DNA of 64,000 nucleotides, from the NCBI GenBank assembly GCA_021234155.1, contig JAJEKV010000094.1:173779-237778 (forward strand), read 5' to 3'. This DNA comes from Isoetes taiwanensis (lineage: Eukaryota > Streptophyta > Lycopodiopsida > Isoetales > Isoetaceae). This document shows, piece by piece, positions 1 through 11,315 of the stretch. Under the pieces are notes generated by a model that saw only the letters and a program-made list of their open reading frames with translations, ran no database searches and had not been told where the DNA came from. Each line of letters opens with the position of its first letter. Position 1 is the stretch's first letter. Position numbers and translations under genes: made by a program.

Positions 1-1735
1 TAAATCTAACACTAAAAGTCAGCTGTAATGTTGAATGTTCTAAACTTGTATATCATCTAAATCATTTTAATGTGCTAAGGAACATGACGAGTTTATGCAT
101 GACAATGTAATAATGTTGCATTTATGGCATTTCACATTACAAAAGTATAAGGTACACATTATGTTGCCAGTTTTCTATTTCTTTTCTACACTTTATGTCC
201 ACTTTTTTCTTTTTTAAAGGATCAAGTTAATTAATATGTAATAAGTACAAGAAGAGCGATACTAGGGTACTCCTGCCCACACTCGAGCGAGCACCCAAAT
301 GGCGCACATACCTACCTACTTCGACTCATGGGACAAACCCGCCAACATGCGGTTTCTACAATGAGGAGAGTCCTCACCCCATACTGGTACCTTGAATTTT
401 GAATCTCTTTACGAGGGGAGGGCATGCCATGTAAGAAAGATATAATTTATACCTCAATTGCGGGATCAACACCCAGTCGCACCTCCACATTCCCGAACAC
501 CTTGAGGCATCCCCGCTTAAATGAGCTTGTACGGTAACCGGGCCTTACACAAATGGAAGGCCAGGGACATAAAGCCGGAGACCACCCAAAGAGGGATACA
601 CTTTATGTCCATTTTGAAAGATGGCTTTGGGGCATTTGGGGGATGGGAGGTGTCCAATTCATAGATGGACGATGTGTGATAGGACTTGAGAAGGTGACAT
701 GCACTGTACACTATAATTGTTATACCAAAAGGCCCAATGATCAAAGAGCTCCATCAGGCATTGTCATGTATTATAAAGTGCTTAAGAAAGGGCCCACGTT
801 CCATGCATTGGAATGAAGAAGGCAGTTTATCAAATTATTTTTTTTTTGAATATGCTTGCATATGACAAGGCAACAAATCGACTACATAATTTCATAACCA
901 ATGTTTTTGTTCATGGAGTTTAGTATAGATATTCCTTAGTTTTCAGTGATGTATGTACAAAACTCATTGCACAACAATTTATTTGTACTACATTCATTTT
1001 GGGGGAGGTAGACTTGCTCATCATCTCATCCGGCAGCCTAATACATGCAAATCTTTGTGGACTTCTTAGCCTACAATTCAAATGCGAGTATGCAATTAGC
1101 ATCTTGATGTCTTTAGCACTGCGCCAAACCACTAAAATGCACGCCAATTTGGCCAAGGTTCTCTAGTGTCATCCTCGAGGTAATAGGGCAGACCTTGCTT
1201 CACTTACCAAGGTCAAGATGTGGAACCGATGCAAACATACAAGTATCCGGGAGTGGAGTTCACTACTATCACATATTGAATTGCAGTACACTACTACCAC
1301 ATATTGGATGAGTATCGTGCAATGAGTGACCTAAAAGTTGGAAGGCTTTTATGCAATGCAAGCGGCGCCATAGAGTGGAGATTTACTGTGGGCACATCAT
1401 CGCGACTTGTTCGTGGTGTTGATGGAGTCTATACTATTGTATGGTGTGGAAGCGTGGGGCCTTTTAACTCGAGCACGGGCCCCATATCAAATTCTTTTAC
1501 AAGAGACCGGCATCCCCGCCGCAGAAGAGCCGATCCGGAAATGACATGCCATATGATACGAGAAACAAGCCATCTGGTTCTTCAGATGGAATGCGCAACT
1601 AATTTGAAAGGTATAAGAGAGATACCATGTGGTTTTTGGGCTATATGTCAAGTTTAAATGGTTTAAAGTTTTGTTCACATGGTTGGCAGAATAACATACC
1701 TAAACCATAAATGTCGAATGACATTTACTTATAAT
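1..1735. repeat. Left arm of a large inverted duplication
   Basis: This stretch is an imperfect reverse complement of 4,098-5,360 (continuing at 11,306 beyond LINE1). For example, the block around 1,640-1,730 reappears inverted at 4,100-4,190, and 1-200 reappears inverted at 5,165-5,350. The arms carry only short open frames with no domain I recognise. The arms differ by substitutions, small indels and one large insertion at 202-596, so the duplication is not recent. The spacer of about 2.4 kb holds retroelement fragments. Confidence 0.85.
202..596 (-). mobile_element. SINE-like retroposon with 15-bp target duplication
   Basis: A 395-bp block is present in the left arm and absent from the right arm. 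It is flanked by identical copies of tacactttatgtcca at 187-201 and 597-611, while the right arm has this 15-mer once (near 5,165-5,180, inverted), giving an empty site. Read on the minus strand the block ends in an A-rich tail (T-rich at 202-215), as expected for retroposition. It has no open frame of note. A B-box-like stretch lies near 460-475, but its spacing from the 5' end is unusual, so a tRNA origin is not shown. Confidence 0.7.
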
Positions 1736-2400
1736 CAAAAGCTAACGTAATTGTGCTCTAAGTGGCTATTGCAACTCATGCCATTTACTAAATGATTTTG
1801 TTGGCGGGCATCCATAGTCCTTGGTGAAAACCTGTGTTATAGTATATAGCAAATAAAGTAGTGCTAGGCATTTATTATATTTTGCATTGAAAGACGCTAA
1901 TCGCCATCCCCCCCCCTCCCCATTTTGAAAATAAAAGTTGGTTCTATCATTAATTATAAAAAGTCAAATACAGGAGCAACATGCTTGATGAAAGCTAAGA
2001 CATGTAGAAACAAGCTAGGTATATCAATATGGTGTAAGGACACTACATAAAGTATCAGATGCTAAGTAGATAATATAAGTCGAACAAGTATTTATAAGGA
2101 AGAAGGAATATGACATGTGAAATCAAGCTTCGAAAGCACAACAACACAAAGACACCAAAGATCATATCAAAGATCACAAAGAAAGATCTTTGAAAACCTT
2201 GTGATTCCAAAATCCAAATGGCTAGAATTCCAGTTCACGAGTCTAACACAAAATAGTGAAAACAAGATAAAAATGCTGATTTGAGCACATCATTTGAAGC
2301 AAAAATTCCAGCTAGAAGGTATGAAGAGATTAAAGGATCGAGCATTATATTATGGATCAAGGCAAAGAGGAAGTGAAGTGTTCATAAAAAGAATGAATTG
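1736..2400. other. Spacer without recognisable genes
   Basis: AT-rich DNA between the inverted arms. It has a C-rich run near 1,903-1,920 and no ORF or element end that I can support. Confidence 0.5.
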
Positions 2401-2462
2401 AAGTATCTGTTAAAAGGTTTTGTTGTCCCAAATATATAAGGATTTGCAGGCCATCCATTGGT

Positions 2463-2940
2463 TTACAAGAGCCGAAATGTGTCTTCATCCACTGGCAATA
2501 TAATAAGTGATCCATATAAGTCTGCAATTAATATAGTTATAATACATAGTTCTGTACCTTGTCCACTGCCTCTCGGTAAAAGAGAAATGTGTATTAAATA
2601 GAAATCACCATAAGCAATGAACCTGAATAACCTTTCTGCATAAGATGGCAACACAAAGGTCTTCACTATCACTGTCATAGGCTAGTAATCCTGTCCTCAT
2701 CATATTAGAATGCAAAGGGCTAGCCAGATTGTTCTCAAATAGACCATCTCTTTTGTAAAAGACAGAGAGTTCATGATAATCTGAATGCTTTTCTAGCTTT
2801 CTTTTCCCTTCTCCTCGTAGAAATTCAAGGTAAATTAGGATCATCAGAGTAAAACACAACATTAAGATTTGATGCAAACAAATCAAAGCAGCCCTTGAAT
2901 ACACCAAAGTTGTCCCACTTCCCGGTCATATAGTTAGCAC
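2463..2940 (-). pseudogene. 3' fragment of a LINE3-type element (ORF2 C-terminal region)
   Basis: On the minus strand, in shifting frames, this reads as a diverged copy of the region of LINE3 downstream of its zinc finger (44,640-45,160). The shared landmarks are a KWD..G-F stretch, then YLEFL-GEG, a Cys-Arg-Lys/Glu-Val-Ile/Val-Gln motif, a serine/threonine-Glu/Asp-Arg motif, and the A/C-D-L-Y-G block. Frames change at least twice and stops interrupt it. It shows that the segment after the LINE3 zinc finger belongs to the element family and was not picked up by one copy only. The 3' end is unclear. Confidence 0.55.
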
Positions 2941-2984
2941 CACACTCTTTTTTATTAGCACTTGCAAAAGTCTCAAACACCCAT

Positions 2985-3863
2985 AAAGCACATCGATTGA
3001 AACTTATGTTTTAAAAAGCATTTTCTTCATGTGCCAATCCCATACATTGCTTATGCAGCGTGCATAAGGCTATAAGCCCATCGCTATGCCTCGCTAGAAT
3101 GGACGCCTTTGAAATGTATACATTACACTAGTTAACATCAATTCGAGGCATCCATTCTCACCAACAAATTTATCGCTTCTAAGACCGTGTTAAATGCTTT
3201 TAATGTAATCCATAAATGATGACGATTTTTTCTTTCCCTTCACACTTTCTACTATAGCATGCAAAAGTCACCAACTAATCTGGTCTGTTATAGAATGACA
3301 CCATCTAAATCTTGCTTGTCCCCTAGCTCTCACTCCATTCTCCTCAGCCCAAGAACTCACTTCCCCTCAACCACAGCAGGGAAGAGCTTGGTCCACATAT
3401 TGCTTATCATATTGTCCGATAGTTATTCACATCCGAGGCATTTTTCACAGGCACCACCATGTTGCATTGCCATTTTGTAGGAAATCCTTGCAACATTGGC
3501 TTATTGAACATGCAGGTAAGAAACCCTACATATGAGTCCCAAGCCCATTTTACCGGTTCGGCCCCTTCACACACTCCACTGCTCAAGGTAGATGCCGATC
3601 TAATGTTCTACCATTGCCTTGTTGTCATTGTATTGACATGAGCTAGGCATATAATCTAAAGATAAAACTAAAACAACCTCCTTTGATGATATCGGAGAAT
3701 ATGGAGTTATAAGTTGAGTGTAATAAAGAAGGAGTCTTTCATTACGTAATTTACATACAGCTTCATCACCAAAAGTATTAATTTTCGTAAAGACATGAGA
3801 AAAATTCAAGCCATGATAACCGCTCATGGAATAATGCCATACAAAAACAAAACAAATGCCCAT
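2985..3863 (-). pseudogene. Non-LTR reverse transcriptase fragment, copy 1
   Basis: Read on the minus strand this is a broken part of a non-LTR retrotransposon reverse transcriptase, from the linker before the RT fingers into the RT core. The segment LRNERLLLYYTQLITPYSPI precedes a FNKPMLQGFPTKW-like block, then a NNYRTIM-like block and a motif like the usual charged pair plus H-S-T-I-D-H region. It differs from LINE1-3 and belongs to another lineage. Several frameshifts and stops are present. Related copies lie at 12,186-12,587 and 56,553-57,166. Confidence 0.6.
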
Positions 3864-4097
3864 TATACATATTTATGTATGCAAGGTGTTAAAAATAGGT
3901 AGGACTTGAAAAACTATCGTTAAAAATAGGTTGAAAAAAATATCAAGGATTTCTAGGAAGTTCGATCCGGGTCGAAAAAATGCGCAATACTTGGGTTTTC
4001 GAAAGTTCTGACCTGGTTGAAAAATGCGAAAGCAAAGGCAAGTCAAATCACATCTATAAAACTCGTAATTCTTTCCACATTTTTTCAAGAGAGAGGA
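3813..4097 (+). repeat. Second copy of the Dof-like gene promoter and 5' leader
   Basis: This block is closely similar to 16,035-16,408, the DNA just upstream of the Dof-like gene. It includes the TATAAA box (4,056-4,061 here) and the leader ending in gaggagag. Similarity stops at the position of the start codon, where the inverted-repeat arm begins. In this copy it directly continues the RT fragment, which shows what the other locus looked like before its 3.4-kb insertion. It has no coding region behind it, so it is an orphan promoter copy. Confidence 0.8.
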
Positions 4098-5360
4098 GAG
4101 TAAATGTCATTCAACATTTATGGTTTAGGTATGTTATTCTGCCAACCATGTGAACAAAACTTTAAACTATTTAAACTTGACATATAGCCCAAAAACCACA
4201 TGGTATCTCTTATCAGATGGCTTGTTTCTCGTATCATATGACATGTCATTTCGGATCAGCTCTTTGTAGAGGCAGGATGCCAGTCTCTTGTAGGAGAATT
4301 TGATATGGGACCGCGGCTCGAAAGTTAAAAAGGCCCCCACGCTTCCACACCATACAATAGTATAGACTCCATCAACACCCTCGAACAAGTGCGGCCGATG
4401 TCGTAAATCTCCACTCTATGGCGTGGATTGCATTGCATAAAAAGCCTTCCAACTTTTTCGCCACTCATTGCCCGATACTCATCCAATATGTGGTAGTACT
4501 GTGACTCGTATCAATATGTGATAGTAGTGAACTCCACTCCCGTGATACTTGTATGTTTGCATCAGTTCCACATCTTGACCTTGGTAAGTGAAGCAAGGCT
4601 GCCCCTATTACCTCGGAGGATGACAGCTAGGAGAACCTTGGCCAAATTGACGTGCATTTTAGTGGTTTGGCGTAGTGCTAAACACATCAAGATGCTAATG
4701 CGATACTCATTTGAATTGTAGGCTAAGAAGTCCACAAAGATTTGCATGTATTAGCTGCCGGATGACATGATGAGCAAGTCTGCCTCCCCTCCAAAATGAA
4801 TGTAGTACACATAAATTGTTGTGAGTTTTGTACATACATCATTGAAAACTAAGGAATATCTATACTAAACTCCATGAACAAAAACTTTGGTTATGAAATT
4901 ATGTAGTCAATTTGTTGCCTTGTCATATACCAGCATATTCAAAAAATAATTTGATAAACTGCCTTGGTCATTCCAATGCATGGAACATGGGCCTTTCTTA
5001 AGCACTTTATAATACATGACAATGCCTGATGGAGCTCTTTGATCATTGGGCCCTTTTTGTATAATAATTATAGTGTACAGTGCATGTCACAAGTCCCATC
5101 ACACATCATCCATCTATGAATTGGACACCTCCCATCCCCCAAATGCCCCAAAGCCATCTTTCAAAATGGACATAAAGTGTAGAAAAGAAATAGAAAACTG
5201 GCAACATAATGTGTACCTTATACTTTTTGTAATGTGAAATGCCATAAATGCAACATTATTACATTGGCATGCATAAACTCGTCATGCATGTTGTGTGTTT
5301 TCCTTAGCACATTAAAATGATTTAGATGATATACAAGTTTAGAACATTCGGCTGACTTTT
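4098..5360. repeat. Right arm of the inverted duplication
   Basis: Inverted copy of 1-1,735 without the 395-bp SINE-like insert. Its outer part is cut by LINE1: the sequence gctgactttt occurs at 5,351-5,360 and again at 11,306-11,315, after which arm-like sequence resumes. No gene is recognised. Confidence 0.8.
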
Positions 5361-5579
5361 TTTTTTTTTTTTTTTTTTATATATATTGAAGGCGATATAT
5401 GTATTAATTAAAAGTTATAAGTTAACAAAAATACTTTTGATGTGGGAAGTATAACCTCGAAATGTGGGTGAAAGGAGAAAATAACTTAGAACATAGTGTG
5501 ATATGGGAGTCAAAGTCGATATAGTAGTATAAATGCACTAAAAAGTGTGATCGAGATTGAAGTTGCCGGACTTTCTTCC

Positions 5580-8500
5580 TCACCTTCGACCATGACCGGG
5601 TAGAGGGTACGTATACACATAGACATGCTTCTGCCATGGCCATATTGAAACGACCTTTATTGTCCTTAGCTTGGCATAGCAGGCCTCTTCTTGCATCCGG
5701 TTTTGATCACAAAGCACCCCGCAAAAGCATGGTTCTTCGTGGACTATACAGGAGGGAGGTCCAAAAACCTTGATCCATTGTTGATTGATTACGGATTGAT
5801 CTTCTTCCACTTGAGCTTGGTTAATTCAAAGATAAAAAGATAATTCCCCAAATAACACCAAAAGAACTGCGGAGAATCGAGATAGGTTTTATGTAGCAAA
5901 GAATGATCCATTTAACATCATATTCAATTTGCTTGATGATTCACAAAGAGTTGAAAGATAAAATTATTTCTCGCTTTTCAGATCCTCCACGTAACAATAT
6001 ACAACCTCCAATCATTAGGGTTAATGGGCGTAAGAAATCCAACTAATTGAGGGCATGGAGGTCATAAACCAAACAAATTGAGGCGAAGCTTCGAGCACCC
6101 ATTCCACCATGTGCAAGATCGAATAGATGCTCCTCGCCTTCCCCGCGGATCGAGACATCTAGAGCACATATCGTAACTGTCATATTAAGCCCGGGTTGCC
6201 TTTTGTAGTTTGTAGCCAGCCTTATGCCAAAGCTGCCATATAAAAGACTTCAGTTTTGGAGGGATGGGGCAGGACCACATGAATTTCAGGTTTCTGATGC
6301 ACCTATCTTCTCCTATCTGCCATTTGCTGTGTAGAGAGATCCTTTGGTTTCTCATTAGATACTTATAAGCTGCCTTAACTTTAAATCTAGCAGATCCATT
6401 ATGATTCCAATTGCAGTTCTCTTCTGACCAATTGCCCTGGGTAAGCACCAAGCATATATTGTTGTACAGCACCTCTGTGTTCTCATCCTCATTGGCCACC
6501 ACCGAGTTTCTAAAGGGAATGATTCCATGCTCATCGAAAAGATCTCTAATATAGTAAAGTCCCTTGATGTTCCAAAGCTTAGCCTGTTCCGGAAAGTGGC
6601 AAGCTAAACAGAGAGAAGAGTCATCAGTAAGCAGACCCGGATTCCAGAAGATTGATTGGTCCATGGAAAGCCCCTCCTTCCATGTAAACATTCCTTTAAC
6701 CATATTCCAAGCTCTAATCCATTTCTTGATTAAACCAGGGACCGAATTGGGAACAGAGAAAGGGAAGTAGATAGAGTGGGGGAGATTGAGATAGAGTTTC
6801 CTCCATCCATAGGAAAGGCATTTACTTAAATAATGTCTGATGATGATTGAGACCGGATGGTTGATGCTGTTGTATGCTGCCTTGTAGAAATATTTGGCAG
6901 CAAGGGCTATCCCCTGCTTCTCGATATTGATGACCCCCAGCCCTCCAATGCTTTTGCTTTTACAACATTCCTCCATGGCTACCGGGGTCCAACATCTCTT
7001 GTTTTGGCCACTGGAGATGAATCTACCAATGATACTCTGGAGCTTGGAAGAGACCTTCTTTGGGGCTAAGATAACTGAGGATTGGTAAACATGGGAAGAG
7101 GAAATGACAAAATTAGCAATTATGGCCCTGCCCTGCTTGGATAGATATTTAGAGTTCAAGCTATCCACCTTTTTCTGGAACTTTTCAATGATGTCCGACC
7201 AAATATCAGAAGGACTCCCTCTAAGAACTAGGGGAATTCTCAAAATTTTAGAAGAGCTGGTAGGAAGGATATATTTACAACCCATGAGAGCAGTTGTTTG
7301 CTCTCCTTTTACCTGATCTCTAGCTACAACTTTAGATTTGATCGGGTTGATTTTGCATCCCGAGGCTACTCCGAAATCCTCCAGAATTGTTTGAGTGTTG
7401 GAAAGAGACCTGTTATCCATCGAGACTAGAAGAAACGTGTCATCTGCAAAATGTCCATTTAGTATTTGATCCATCACCTCATTTTCTGGAAGGGTGAGAC
7501 CTTGGATCAAGTTAGTTCTTTTGGCTGCTTCTAGCTTGCTATGAAGGGCCTCCATTATGATCAAAAAAAGGAAAGGAGCTAGTGGGCATCCTTGCTTGAC
7601 ACCCCTTTGCAAAGGGAAGAAGGGGCCACATTCTCCATTAATAAGAACTGAGGATCTGGAGTTTGAGAGAATACCTTTGAATAGGAGAATTATCTCATCA
7701 GAAAAGCCAAGAGCTTTGCAACATTTGAACAAGAAATTCCGGCTAATCGTATCAAAGGCTTTGGTAATATCCAAATTTTAATAAGAGCAATATCCTGATT
7801 GGAGTCTTTAGCCCAGTTTAGCCCTAACACTGCAGTCACCACATTGTCAAGGATAAACCTATCCTTCAAGTAGGCAGCCTGGGAGGTGCTGATGATCTTT
7901 TCTAAAACACTCTTAAGTCTTTTAGCAATGGTCCCTGAAATAATCTTATAGATAACATTTGTTAGTGAAATGGGCCTGCAATCCGAAAGGGTGGCCGGCA
8001 TATCAGTCTTAGGAATAAGAGTGATCAGACTGGTGTTGATTCTTGCATCCAAGCATTTCATATCCCTGAACTCATTAGCCAAATTCGTTAGGCAAACACC
8101 AATGACAGGCCAAGCTTTGATGAAGAACTCTACCGGGAGCCCATCGGGCCCAGGACTTTTCCTTTTCCATTTCTAAGGCAAATTTAAAAAGTTCCTCATT
8201 GGAAAAGGGCTTTACAATGTTTAGATTATCCTCAATACATACCTTTGCTTGGAGGTTTATGAAGCCGTCCATGGTAGCTTGGGGACAGTCCTGATTTGTG
8301 CCCATGATACCTGCGAAATGAGTGGCTGCAACAAGCTTGATTTGGTCCTCATCCGAGATGTCTTCATCTCCTACCTTTATATCGAAAATATGATTCTTCT
8401 TTTGCCTACCTTTAGCCTTAACAAAGAAGAATTTGGAGCTGCTTCTTTCATCATTTTTAATTTCCCTTATCTTGGCCTTGAGCCTCCATCCATCAGCTAT

Positions 8501-9526
8501 CCTTATTTCTTCCTTTTCAATGTTTGCTCTAATGTCATCTTTCTCTTTCTCGGAAGCATTGGAGAGTTTATCCCTTAGATTTTGAAGATATGCGAGCTTA
8601 TTATAATGGACTGCTTTTCTCCACTCCTTTAACCACTTCTTCATAGCTTTGGCTACTGTGATCCACCAATTCATCCAGCCTGACTTACCAGTTGGTTGGG
8701 GAAATTTGGCTAACAGCTCTTTCAATCTGTCCATAAATTCCTCATGCTCAAGAAGTTTGATGTTAAGCTTGAAGTAGGTTTTCCTCTTCTCGTTGACAGA
8801 ATTGCAAGCCCTGATTCTCAACTGTTGGGGGTAGTGGTCTGACAGAGTAAAACCCTCCAGATTGTTTACCCTGTTACTGTCATTCCAGAGATTTTCTGAT
8901 AGGTAGAATCTGTCATGGAGGCACAGGGTGGGGTCTACCCTTTTATCAGTCCAGCTGTAAGAGTTAGGCTTAGTCCTAGCTAGATTTAAATTGTGACCCT
9001 TAGTAAGATCCATCCAAGCTTCCTTTTCATGTCCCGAGAGGTCTATAATTCTTATTCTTCATAAAGCTATTGGTAACCATGTTTAGATCTCCTCCCAGAA
9101 TGCATTCATCAAAATCTAGGTTATCAAGGCTGCTTTTAACCTTTTTCCATACCTCCACCCTTTCTGCAGGGCTATTGTAGGCATAAATGTTAACGAGGGC
9201 AAGCTTAATTCTATGAATAGTGGAAAGAAGAATCTGCCATCTGCCATTTCTATCATTAACCATGTACTTGTCAGAAATATTGAGATTGTTCCTCCAAGCT
9301 ATTGCTATTCCTGCAGAAGAATCATTAGCAGGAATAGACCAGGTACCATAATTAGGAGGAAAGTTCTACTTATAATGGACTCATGATCCAGACTATGAAT
9401 TTTATGCTCTTGAAAAAACAATACATCGGGGTTAAGGGAAGAGAGACATACCTTTAATCTATCCCTTTTAATGATGCTATTAATTCCCTGGAGATTCCAG
9501 GTAACACAGCAAATATCCTTATCCAT
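5580..9526 (-). pseudogene. LINE1 ORF2 (endonuclease, reverse transcriptase, zinc finger), frameshifted
   Basis: Parts in order on the minus strand. The APE-type endonuclease starts at CVTWNLQG (9,526), with the GGDLN motif near 9,080 and SDHYP near 8,840. The RT spans about 8,100-6,900 with PISLTN, DITKAFDTIS, G-V-KQGCPLAP and the catalytic FADD box intact near 7,440. The zinc-finger region starts at WSCPIPPKLKSFIW (about 6,240) and continues after a stop near 6,183 with CSRCLD...EEHLF. A further block, WIKVFGP...CFCG..CDQN, lies at 5,580-5,810 and also occurs in LINE2. Frame breaks near 9,300, 9,020, 8,080, 7,770 and 6,183 make it non-functional. Confidence 0.8.
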
Positions 9527-9528
9527 CA
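9524..9528 (-). promoter_or_regulatory. TGATG overlap of ORF1 stop and ORF2 start
   Basis: On the minus strand the ORF1 stop TGA (9,528-9,526) shares its A with the ORF2 start ATG (9,526-9,524). Such overlaps are known to support termination-reinitiation of ORF2 in some LINEs, for example SART1. That use here is inference. Confidence 0.6.
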
Positions 9529-11238
9529 ATACCTGTATTTACCACAAGCCATCCCAGCTTGAATGGTCTGCTTCCTTGGACTTGATCTGCTTGGGCCAAA
9601 ATAAATCTTCTTTTTGCCTCTGCCCTTCTTTCTCTCAACTAAATTCCATCTCGTGTCCTCTATAACTAGAGTGTCTTCACCTCTAATCTGGGGGTTTGGC
9701 TCCTCCCCTTGCTGATAGATCTCAATATTCTTGGGAAGGGTAAAGATGAAGTCACCAGAATCTATCTTAACAAAAGGACTCATGTTTTTAATTAGAACCA
9801 CCAAATCATCCTGGAATTCAATTCTTGAGTTATGATCATATCTACCCAAACCAGATAATACAATCTCACTAGTGTGGTGGTTCTCGTCTTGAAGGACATC
9901 CTGATTCTGGTGGAGATGGTCTTCGTTCTTTCTGTTAGCCCCTTCGTCCTTAATGTTAGTAACTTTAGGTTGCCATACCTGTTTCTGCTTATTTTGTTGT
10001 GGGGCAGCAGCTGGTACCTGAACAGGCCATTTAGAGTAGCTAATGCTTAAATCCAAAAACTCTTCGGCTTTGACCCTTATTTTGATTTTCTTTTTCCAAT
10101 CCGACTCAATTCTTTTGGAGATGCATACCGAAGGAAAATTCGTTTGGAGGATGTTGACTTCTAAAACTTCCCCTAAGGATTCTGACAGAGCTGTTAAGCG
10201 GGACCGAGTCCAGAAAGCCGGAGGTAAGTTGGGGAAAGATAGCCAAGTGGTATTTTGAATTTCACCAGTCATGCCCGGGATGAAATTGGGGGACCATCTC
10301 ATTATGTAGAAAGGGCAATTGCTAATAAAGTCAAGCTTTCTTCTAAGGATATGATTGACACAAAGCTCGTCCCTGCAAACAATTTGAAAGGTGTTCTTAT
10401 CCAGCCTAAGGATAGAGAGAATCGGTATATGCTGGGTTTTGGTGATCCAATTCTTAATTTCCCCTTGAGTTGGGCAATTCCGTGGAAAATGAATAAGAAT
10501 TGCAGATTTAGAAAACATGTCAGTAGCAGATGCATCAAATACACCAAAAAGATCAATAAAGTCACCGCTGATCACCTTCTGACTCCCTGAATCAGTTACC
10601 TTCTGACTCTCTGAGTCAGTTGGTTGAACAGAGGGACAAACATTCATAAGCACATTTTTATATGAAGGAGAAGAAGGTGAACCTTTAGTTTTATCGTTCT
10701 TGCCGATTACTGGGATGGAGTTGCTGATCTTGCTCTCACCGATTTTTGTCTTCATTATATTTAGAGCAGAGAGTTTCACCTCCTCGCAGTTCCCGCAGTC
10801 GCAAGAGTTCACCTCTTCCGGATTGAAGAATCCGTTAGAATCCTTGATTTTGCACTGCTTAGTGTGTTTCTTGCCCCTCAACTGGTAAACCTCTAGGGAA
10901 GTAGAGATTCCCTCCAAAACTTCATTCAAGGCTAACCCTGACTTAAAGGCTTTCCTGTGTCTTTCGATGACGTGATCTTCGGCTTCCTCCCATCTTTTGA
11001 TGAGTCTGATGCTGGCGTTGGAGTTTTCTCGAAGACCATCCCACTGTATAGTCAAGTTTTTTACCTTTGACAGTAATTCATCCATGAAAGCCCTGAAAAC
11101 ACTGTTCTTAAGGCTGCAACAATCTGTCTCAGTATGCCCTTGTTTGATAGCGATTAGTTTATACAGAGTATTGTCCAGCTCCTGCACAAAACCGTAAGTG
11201 TTCCACACCCAATCTCTGTCATTCGCTCTCCCCTCCAA
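9526..11238 (-). CDS. LINE1 ORF1 protein (gag-like, DUF4283-type)
   Basis: A 570-residue open frame. The N-terminus matches the LINE2 ORF1 start (GRANDRDW...DCCSL). A Cys-rich CDCGNC patch lies near residue 150. The central part, around residues 230-380, has the pattern of the DUF4283/RNA-binding domain of plant LINE ORF1: a hydrophobic start, then LRLDKNTFQIVC, then the MRWSPNFIPGM stretch with W/F positions. The C-terminus is basic (RKKGRGKKK). The likely role is RNA binding in the retrotransposition particle. The frame is unbroken here. Homology upstream of the first Met suggests the true start is missing because of 5' truncation. Confidence 0.75.
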   Translation of the reverse strand: MEGRANDRDWVWNTYGFVQELDNTLYKLIAIKQGHTETDCCSLKNSVFRAFMDELLSKVKNLTIQWDGLRENSNASIRLIKRWEEAEDHVIERHRKAFKSGLALNEVLEGISTSLEVYQLRGKKHTKQCKIKDSNGFFNPEEVNSCDCGNCEEVKLSALNIMKTKIGESKISNSIPVIGKNDKTKGSPSSPSYKNVLMNVCPSVQPTDSESQKVTDSGSQKVISGDFIDLFGVFDASATDMFSKSAILIHFPRNCPTQGEIKNWITKTQHIPILSILRLDKNTFQIVCRDELCVNHILRRKLDFISNCPFYIMRWSPNFIPGMTGEIQNTTWLSFPNLPPAFWTRSRLTALSESLGEVLEVNILQTNFPSVCISKRIESDWKKKIKIRVKAEEFLDLSISYSKWPVQVPAAAPQQNKQKQVWQPKVTNIKDEGANRKNEDHLHQNQDVLQDENHHTSEIVLSGLGRYDHNSRIEFQDDLVVLIKNMSPFVKIDSGDFIFTLPKNIEIYQQGEEPNPQIRGEDTLVIEDTRWNLVERKKGRGKKKIYFGPSRSSPRKQTIQAGMACGKYRY

Positions 11239-11315
11239 ATAGTCCTGTCTATTGACGCCATCTTATCTTTGCATGCCAAGATTCCAACTTCCTCTTGCAC
11301 TCCCAGCTGACTTTT

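Larger units (their letters stand above)
5361..11305 (-). mobile_element. LINE1: non-LTR retrotransposon with 10-bp target duplication
   Basis: A minus-strand L1-type element of about 5.9 kb. It ends in a poly-A tail (T run at 5,357-5,378, partly merging with the target duplication) and is flanked by gctgactttt at 5,351-5,360 and 11,306-11,315. The target is the right arm of the inverted duplication; the unsplit order can be seen in the left arm near positions 1-25. ORF1 starts inside its N-terminal region compared with LINE2, so the copy is 5'-truncated. It encodes ORF1 and a broken ORF2 with endonuclease, RT and zinc-finger parts. Confidence 0.85.

Noticed and set aside
1304-1657. 117-residue ORF in the left arm as a gene
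   Set aside because: The counterpart in the right arm is broken and no domain is recognisable.
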